A stretch of DNA of 5,540 nt from an uncultured Clostridia bacterium (GTDB lineage Bacteria; Bacillota; Clostridia; Lachnospirales; CAG-274). The notes under the pieces were generated by a model. The model had not been told where the DNA came from and ran no database searches. It saw only the letters and a list, made by a program, of their open reading frames with translations. Below, piece by piece: positions 1 through 4,157 of the stretch. The stretch is taken from the NCBI GenBank assembly GCA_947629215.1, contig CANRCU010000164.1, forward strand, positions 1-5,540, given 5' to 3'. A program made the translations under genes and the position numbers. The stretch's first letter is position 1, and every line of letters starts with the position of its first letter.

Positions 1-102
1 GCCGTTTTCGGTCACAACCGCAAATCCGCCCTTGAAATTTGACGCGTCGTCAAACATCGCAAGCTCCTTGCCGCTCGCGTCGATAAATCCCCATTTGTCG
101 CC
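1..102 (-). other. WG (KWG) repeat at the truncated end
   Basis: Residues 589-622 start GDKWGFIDASGKELAMFDD and continue with a Phe/Gly-rich strand ending at the window edge. The pattern (K)WGFIDxxGKE, then a (F/Y)D(D/E) turn, then FxxGxAxV, is the signature of WG-repeat beta structures, which normally come in tandem. Only this one unit is clear here; residues 246-290 may be a diverged second. Confidence 0.75.
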
Positions 103-1866
103 CTTTTCAACAAGAAAAGTCCCGCTGTCCGTGTCAAAGTCGGAAATATAATCATACTCGTCCGACAACTGTTCCCACTCGCTGTCGCTCTTTTCATATG
201 CTGTTTCTTGGGTGTCATACCACTTCGGCTTGAAAAGCGCGTACTTGTCCGCGTCGTCGTTATCGGCTTTCTTAAGGCTGCACATAAATAAAGACCCGTT
301 GTACATATAGTAAACATCGCCGATTTTGGAGTTTTCCCAGTAACTTGAACTGATATACTCCTTAGTTTCGCCTTTTGTAAGCGTAACATACAGTCCCACA
401 TAAGGAGAAGGAACGCCGAAATCTATTGTAAAACCGTCGTCAACCGCCGCAATTCTCGGAGATTCTTCAAGCGAAATCCTGCCGTTAGCATAGTGAATTT
501 CATATGTTTGTATGTTATAGGACATATGTCCGTGAGTGTTATTTCCGCCAAATGTCCATAAGTCCCCGTTCGCAATAGCTTCCTGCCGTCTTGCTTCTGC
601 CTCCGCCTCCCATGCCGCTTCTTCGGCTGCATGGTCGTATTCAAATTCTGTCTCAACGTTGTAGGTTACAAAAATTCGGTCCAGATCGAAGTTGTGATAA
701 ACGTCGCCAAATAACGAAGACTCGGCTTTATCCAGCCACAAATTCTGATGATACTCATCATCGCATTCAAATGTTAAAAAATCGGCAGGCGTTAAGGGAT
801 CGTCCTCAATCGACACGCCGCCGCTTACGCCCTCGTTTTGTTTCCAGGAATAAACCGTCGTACCGTCGGGTTTCAGGATTTCAACGCTGTCATTATCGTT
901 GTCGTTGCTATAATCGCCATAATGCACACACAAAACAAGCGGATCCTGCTTATTAAAAAGATACACAGTCGACTTGTCCGAAAGGTCGAGGGTTTCCTCG
1001 AAATTGCTGTTTATAAGAATAAGTCGGTCATCGGCTGTTGTAACCAAACCATAGTTGCCTACAAAATAATCTATAAATTTATAACCGTCGGACAATTTCT
1101 CACCTGAGGAATTGATAAAATACCACAAGCCGTCGCTGTCCTCCGAAGCGGCTATATAGCCTCCGGCCACGCCGCTTATGCGGGCATAGGAAGTGGCAGC
1201 CGTCTCGTAGGTGGGTTCTTTCAAGGACGCGAGAATGTCGCTGTCATACTCTTTCAAGAGTTCCCAAATTCGATCGTCGCCGGTTTTCTCATAGCCGTCC
1301 TTCAGCGTTTTAATCGCCTTGTTGATTTTGCCCATTGCGTGATATGCCCGCGCCTTTCCAAGGTACGCGTCAACATTCATCGGGTCGATTTCGAGGATTT
1401 TATCGAATTCAATAATTGCCTGCTCGTAATTCATTTCAAGCATATACCTTGCGGCACTGTCAAGATACCTTTCGGTTTTGTTTGTTGGGTTGCTGTTAAG
1501 CAAAATCACAGTAATTATTATCGCTGCCGCGCAGACCAATGCCACAGGAACAACGCCCCAAATCGCTTTGAACGAATATTTTGTTTTCGGCACGGCAATT
1601 CCTTTTACAACGGGAATATTCTGCTTTGCATTGACCGCAGCCGCAGCAACTTCTGGCTGAAGAAGTTCGGTGGGGGCGTTATCTGCGATTTGCGCTTTCA
1701 CTGAAACGACGGGAGTTTCTACCAACTCGGTTTTGTCGCTCTCGGGCATTAAAATTTCGGTTTTTTCATCAGCCGCTCGTGTTTCACCAAGTCTGTTGCC
1801 GCACACCCCGCAAAATTTGGCAGTGTCGGGGAGCGTGGATTTGCATACGGGACAGTTTTTACTCAT
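1..1866 (-). CDS. Zinc ribbon - TM - TPR - WG-repeat-like membrane protein (partial, 3' end outside window)
   Basis: The frame is open from ATG 1866 to position 1, exactly 622 codons, with no stop. Cys5/8/19/22 form a CxxC-x10-CxxC zinc ribbon at the very N-terminus. The linker (23-95) carries three TE(I/L)(L/V) motifs at Thr36, Thr46 and Thr66. A hydrophobic span at about 102-123 follows Lys-rich sequence and predicts N-in, C-out. A TPR unit (about 131-195) is nearly identical to that of the upstream gene. The rest is beta-rich: residues 246-290 (LWYFINSSGEKL) resemble a diverged WG repeat, and residues 591-622 (KWGFIDASGKEL, then Phe/Gly-rich sequence) match the classic WG (KWG) repeat start, so more repeats probably lie beyond the edge. 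A Glu/Ala/Arg helix (411-431) interrupts the beta region. It starts 17 bases after the LRR gene stop, so it is probably cotranscribed. It is likely an extracytoplasmic sensor or binding protein; the ligand is unknown. Confidence 0.87.
   Translation of the reverse strand, partial: MSKNCPVCKSTLPDTAKFCGVCGNRLGETRAADEKTEILMPESDKTELVETPVVSVKAQIADNAPTELLQPEVAAAAVNAKQNIPVVKGIAVPKTKYSFKAIWGVVPVALVCAAAIIITVILLNSNPTNKTERYLDSAARYMLEMNYEQAIIEFDKILEIDPMNVDAYLGKARAYHAMGKINKAIKTLKDGYEKTGDDRIWELLKEYDSDILASLKEPTYETAATSYARISGVAGGYIAASEDSDGLWYFINSSGEKLSDGYKFIDYFVGNYGLVTTADDRLILINSNFEETLDLSDKSTVYLFNKQDPLVLCVHYGDYSNDNDNDSVEILKPDGTTVYSWKQNEGVSGGVSIEDDPLTPADFLTFECDDEYHQNLWLDKAESSLFGDVYHNFDLDRIFVTYNVETEFEYDHAAEEAAWEAEAEARRQEAIANGDLWTFGGNNTHGHMSYNIQTYEIHYANGRISLEESPRIAAVDDGFTIDFGVPSPYVGLYVTLTKGETKEYISSSYWENSKIGDVYYMYNGSLFMCSLKKADNDDADKYALFKPKWYDTQETAYEKSDSEWEQLSDEYDYISDFDTDSGTFLVEKGDKWGFIDASGKELAMFDDASNFKGGFAVVTENG
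1351..1450 (-). repeat. Duplicated TPR-coding segment, copy in the WG-like gene
   Basis: This 100-base stretch aligns without gaps to 3063-3162 with about 20 mismatches by hand count (about 80% identity). The protein run EFDKILEIDPMNVDAYLGKA is identical in both. Much of the difference is at third codon positions. Confidence 0.8.
1498..1563 (-). other. Transmembrane segment of the WG-like protein
   Basis: Residues about 102-123 run from IWGVVPVAL to IIITVILL with no charge. Lys89, 94, 96 and 100 come before it, and Lys130 is the first basic residue after it, so the predicted topology is N-in, C-out. Confidence 0.82.
1801..1854 (-). other. N-terminal zinc ribbon of the WG-like protein
   Basis: Encodes CPVCKSTLPDTAKFCGVCG, with cysteines 5, 8, 19 and 22. 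The spacing equals that of the upstream paralogue (x10 between pairs), and both share AKFCG(K/V)CG. There is no domain in front of it, unlike the upstream protein. Confidence 0.85.
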
Positions 1867-1869
1867 AAG

Positions 1870-1879
1870 ATCACCCCTC
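1870..1879 (-). promoter_or_regulatory. Ribosome binding site of the zinc ribbon/WG-like gene
   Basis: The minus strand reads GAGGGGTGAT followed by CTT and the ATG at 1866. GGTGATC matches the 16S anti-Shine-Dalgarno partner AGGAGGTGATC exactly over seven bases. It lies in the 17-base gap after the LRR gene stop at 1884, which argues for cotranscription and fixes this start. Confidence 0.75.
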
Positions 1880-1883
1880 AATA

Positions 1884-3989
1884 TTATCTTTTCCAATAAC
1901 TTATTTTCAGACCAAGTGTGTTTCCGAGATTTTTAACATCTGCCTCGGAAGCATAATTTCCCCAAAGCGACAGATATTCCAAATTTGTTAATTTGTAGAG
2001 CGGAGAAATATCGTATATGGAATTACCGCCTAAATAAAGAGACGTTAAATTAGTAAGTTTTGAAATCGGAGATATATTCGTTATATTATTTGAATATAGT
2101 GCCAAGTCCTCAAGTTTTGTCAAATTTGAAAGAGCTGAAATATCGCTGATATTATTATCACCTAAAGACAAATCTTTTAGTTCGGTGAGATTTGAAAGCG
2201 CAGAAATGTCCGAAAATCCGCACTCTCCGGCTACAAATTGCGTAAGCAAAGTCAAATTTCTTACAGCGGAAATATCGCGGACGGGATTAGCCTCTATCCA
2301 GAAATTTCTCAATTCGGTAAGCCCTGCGACAGGTGAAATATCGGACACATTGTTGTTTCCAAAATAGAGAACACGCAGCTTTTTCATATTTTTAACGGGA
2401 GAAATGTCCAAAATTGAATTGTAAAACAAATGCAAACTTATCAGCTGCGTCATATTTTCCAAAGGCGAAATATCCGCAATTGCGTTTCTGTCCAACACCA
2501 GGTATTTAATTGAGGACATACCCGCCAAAGGAGAAATATCGCTAAACTTTTTCTGCGAATCAATATGAAGTTTCTTAAGTTTCTTCATATCTTTTATAAA
2601 CGAAATATCGGTGAGCGGTCCGGAGGTTTCCTCAAGGTTAACATAATTGCCGTCATTATCAGTATACAGCGAGTATGTTATTTTATCAGCCGCCAGACCC
2701 CAGCCTTTCATTTGTCCTGTTCCATATCTGTTCCCGCAAGCAACGTAAACCTTAGTTCCCAGTATGTACAAATCGGTCACTTTGTCAAAATTCTCGGTGT
2801 TGGTGATAGGTTTGCCGTTCATATAATCCGAAATCGTTTTTTCAATAGCAAGGCACATCGGATCTTGAAAAACAGGGTCTTTAGGTTCAATATCTATCAT
2901 AGGCTCGGGATCGTCCGAAACAGTCTCTTCGGTGCTTGGCAGCTCGGGCTGCTGAATAAGCGGCTGCATTTTATCAAAAATCCGCAGGTCGCCCGTCTTG
3001 GTATATGCGGTTTCAAGCAATTCGCGCGCCTCGTCCGTTTTCCCCATTGCAATCAACGCTTCCGCCTTTCCGAGGTATGCGTCGACGTTCATCGGGTCGA
3101 TTTCAAGTATCTTGTCAAATTCCAGAATAGCCTGCTCATAGTCCATTTCGAGCAAATATTTCTCCGCGTTATCCATAAACGACGAAATATCGGGAACAGA
3201 TATTCCTCCCGCGCTGCCGTTTGCCAAAACCAAACCTAAAATTATCCCCGCAGTGACGATAACCAGCGCGAAAGACGCTATCAAAAACAGCCGCAGCGGA
3301 AATTTCTGCGCGGAGTTTGCGGTTATTTCAACGCCTCTCTGCGGGGCGGGGGTGACAGCTTTCTTAACAGGAGCATTTTGCACTTTTGGCGAGGGCTTTG
3401 ACTCGACAGCTTTGAGAGGTTCTGACTGTTTCGACACATTCGCCGCAGGAGCGGCAGATTGCTCGTGAACTATTTCGGTGGAATTGTCAATATTATTTTT
3501 CCGGGGTAAAACGATTTCCGTTTTATCATTTTCGGGCGCACTAACAGCCTTTTGCACGTCTTTTTCTTTATTTCCTACAACTCTTTTTCCGCATTTGCCG
3601 CAGAATTTTGCCCCCTCAAGAAGCTTTTCCCCGCAATCGGGACAAATCGCCGCGTGGGTTTTTACGGATTTATTTTCGCGCAGAATTATTTCAAGCGATT
3701 TATCGACAACCCTTCCCACAATTTCAGCGGGAGCGGTGTGATATTTTTCCGTAAGCGCAGTTTTCGCCTGTACAAATTCGGCGTTTTGGGTATGCATTTT
3801 CACCCAAAAATCGACATACACGCAAAAGCAGAATTTCAGGTTTGTTTCGTTTGTCAAGCCTACTGCGCTCTCACAAAGAGTTGTCAGAATATCAAACGCC
3901 GAATTTTCGCCGCCATAAAAAATCCTTATCCGAAATTCGGGCTTTACGGTTTCGTAAAGCCCTGCCACATATGTTTTGAAATCGCTCAT
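1884..3989 (-). CDS. Zinc ribbon - TM - TPR - leucine-rich repeat membrane protein
   Basis: About 701 residues from ATG 3989. The frame also offers ATG 3992 and GTG 4004; I prefer 3989 because GGGG lies seven bases upstream, the same spacing as in the next gene. Residues 1-113 form an N-terminal domain I do not recognise. Cys116/119/130/133 form a CxxC-x10-CxxC zinc ribbon. A Pro/Ala/Lys/Ser-rich linker (about 140-228) carries two TEIV motifs (Thr157, Thr171). A hydrophobic span at about 233-256, preceded by Arg and Lys and followed by an uncharged stretch, predicts cytoplasmic N-terminus and extracytoplasmic C-terminus. A TPR unit follows at about 273-340, an acidic Pro-rich spacer at 345-377, a less clear region at 378-458, and about ten LRRs at 459-681 with a short cap ending SYWKR. 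It is likely a surface sensor or adhesin anchored by its own span, with no LPxTG motif or sorting tail. It shares its chassis with the next gene. Domain calls are firm; ligand and function are unknown. Confidence 0.88.
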   Translation of the reverse strand: MSDFKTYVAGLYETVKPEFRIRIFYGGENSAFDILTTLCESAVGLTNETNLKFCFCVYVDFWVKMHTQNAEFVQAKTALTEKYHTAPAEIVGRVVDKSLEIILRENKSVKTHAAICPDCGEKLLEGAKFCGKCGKRVVGNKEKDVQKAVSAPENDKTEIVLPRKNNIDNSTEIVHEQSAAPAANVSKQSEPLKAVESKPSPKVQNAPVKKAVTPAPQRGVEITANSAQKFPLRLFLIASFALVIVTAGIILGLVLANGSAGGISVPDISSFMDNAEKYLLEMDYEQAILEFDKILEIDPMNVDAYLGKAEALIAMGKTDEARELLETAYTKTGDLRIFDKMQPLIQQPELPSTEETVSDDPEPMIDIEPKDPVFQDPMCLAIEKTISDYMNGKPITNTENFDKVTDLYILGTKVYVACGNRYGTGQMKGWGLAADKITYSLYTDNDGNYVNLEETSGPLTDISFIKDMKKLKKLHIDSQKKFSDISPLAGMSSIKYLVLDRNAIADISPLENMTQLISLHLFYNSILDISPVKNMKKLRVLYFGNNNVSDISPVAGLTELRNFWIEANPVRDISAVRNLTLLTQFVAGECGFSDISALSNLTELKDLSLGDNNISDISALSNLTKLEDLALYSNNITNISPISKLTNLTSLYLGGNSIYDISPLYKLTNLEYLSLWGNYASEADVKNLGNTLGLKISYWKR
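1947..2615 (-). repeat. Tandem 66-bp units encoding about ten internalin-type leucine-rich repeats
   Basis: Residues 459-681 of the LRR protein are a 22-residue periodic array with consensus close to xDISPLxNLTxLxxLxLxxNxI. Eight consecutive units are exactly 22 residues long, at about residues 483-658; the first unit is slightly longer and the last merges into the cap. The DIS triplet recurs on the DNA as a GATATTTC-like motif every 66 bases. The 22-residue period with DISPL matches the internalin-like bacterial LRR class. Units at residues 593-614 and 615-636 are the most alike (both SDISALSNLT), consistent with a late duplication. Confidence 0.9.
3063..3162 (-). repeat. Duplicated TPR-coding segment, copy in the LRR gene
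   Basis: This is the partner of 1351-1450, encoding the same TPR helix pair. Over 34 residues the two copies differ at about four positions. Similarity continues more weakly downstream (KTGDLRI versus KTGDDRI) and fades after the TPR. Confidence 0.8.
3222..3293 (-). other. Transmembrane segment of the LRR protein
   Basis: About 24 residues, from LRLFLIAS to GLVLANG, are almost entirely hydrophobic. Arg and Lys lie just before the segment and none follow for about 20 residues, so the positive-inside rule predicts N-in, C-out. The segment is some 230 residues in, so it acts as an internal anchor and not a signal peptide. Confidence 0.85.
3591..3644 (-). other. Zinc ribbon of the LRR protein
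   Basis: Encodes CPDCGEKLLEGAKFCGKCG, a CxxC-x10-CxxC knuckle pair (Cys116, 119, 130, 133) of the short zinc-ribbon type common in Bacillota membrane proteins. It probably binds one zinc ion on the cytoplasmic side. The equivalent motif opens the paralogous downstream protein. Confidence 0.85.
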
Positions 3990-3996
3990 CATACTG

Positions 3997-4000
3997 CCCC
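3997..4000 (-). promoter_or_regulatory. Probable ribosome binding site deciding the start of the LRR gene
   Basis: GGGG on the minus strand lies seven bases before ATG 3989, four before ATG 3992, and inside the coding frame if GTG 4004 were used. The best spacing is to 3989. The sequence before GTG 4004 (AAGTAAAGAAATAATT) has only a weak purine tract. The match is short, so the start stays uncertain by five codons. Confidence 0.5.
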
Positions 4001-4006
4001 ACACAA

Positions 4007-4147
4007 TTATTTCTTTACTTCGCTGTCAAACTTTCTGCGAAGCTGTTTTCTTCCGTTCGCCAGATAAATAATCACCGCAACCGACACGACAGCAACGATT
4101 GCCGCGCCGATTATCCCGCCGTAAAAAAGAATTTGTCCGCTTGTCAT
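4007..4147 (-). CDS. 46-residue single-span membrane protein of unknown function
   Basis: A short ORF starting at ATG 4147 and ending in TAA at 4009-4007, filling the gap between the kinase and the zinc ribbon/LRR gene. It begins MTSGQILFYGG and has one long hydrophobic segment (about residues 7-30, rich in Ile, Val, Ala and Gly), then a basic tail (NGRKQLRRKF) ending DSEVKK. The positive charge after the span predicts N-out, C-in, so the tail would be cytoplasmic. A strong GAGGTGG Shine-Dalgarno sits six bases before the ATG and overlaps the kinase stop codon, suggesting translational coupling. It has no cleavable signal-peptide pattern, lipobox or cysteine. I do not recognise a family. The position suggests a small accessory subunit of the kinase or of the receptors, which is inference. 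That it is a gene rather than chance is supported by the ribosome binding site, the clear membrane pattern and the tight fit between neighbours. Confidence 0.8.
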   Translation of the reverse strand: MTSGQILFYGGIIGAAIVAVVSVAVIIYLANGRKQLRRKFDSEVKK

Positions 4148-4150
4148 ATT

Positions 4151-4157
4151 CCACCTC
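4151..4157 (-). promoter_or_regulatory. Ribosome binding site of the 46-residue gene, overlapping the kinase stop
   Basis: The minus strand reads GAGGTGG here, six bases before the ATG at 4147. Its first two bases are the last two of the kinase TGA stop. This is the best Shine-Dalgarno match in the window and decides the start of the small gene. Confidence 0.8.

Noticed and set aside
12..401. Minus-strand ORF of 129 codons within the WG-like gene
   Set aside because: It is in a different frame from the 622-codon open frame that carries zinc ribbon, span, TPR and KWG motif, and its translation is Thr/Arg-rich with no domain pattern.
1867..1883. Terminator or promoter between the LRR and WG-like genes
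   Set aside because: The gap is only 17 bases, is filled by the Shine-Dalgarno, and shows no hairpin with a T run or -10/-35 pair.
1947..2615. Regular 66-base spacing suggestive of a CRISPR-like or non-coding tandem array
   Set aside because: The period is a multiple of three, the frame stays open, and the units translate to classic 22-residue leucine-rich repeats. Repeats are diverged, unlike CRISPR repeats.
2565..3239. Plus-strand ORF of 224 codons opposite the TPR and spacer of the LRR gene
   Set aside because: Antisense shadow of an unambiguous domain-bearing frame. The phrase that recurs in the antisense of both TPR copies (VNIHRVDF versus VDVHRVDF) arises only because the TPR DNA is duplicated.
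4002..4004. GTG as the start of the LRR gene
   Set aside because: Possible, as it lies two bases after the preceding stop, but its upstream purine tract is weak, while ATG 3989 has GGGG at the same seven-base spacing seen in the next gene. Kept as an alternative.
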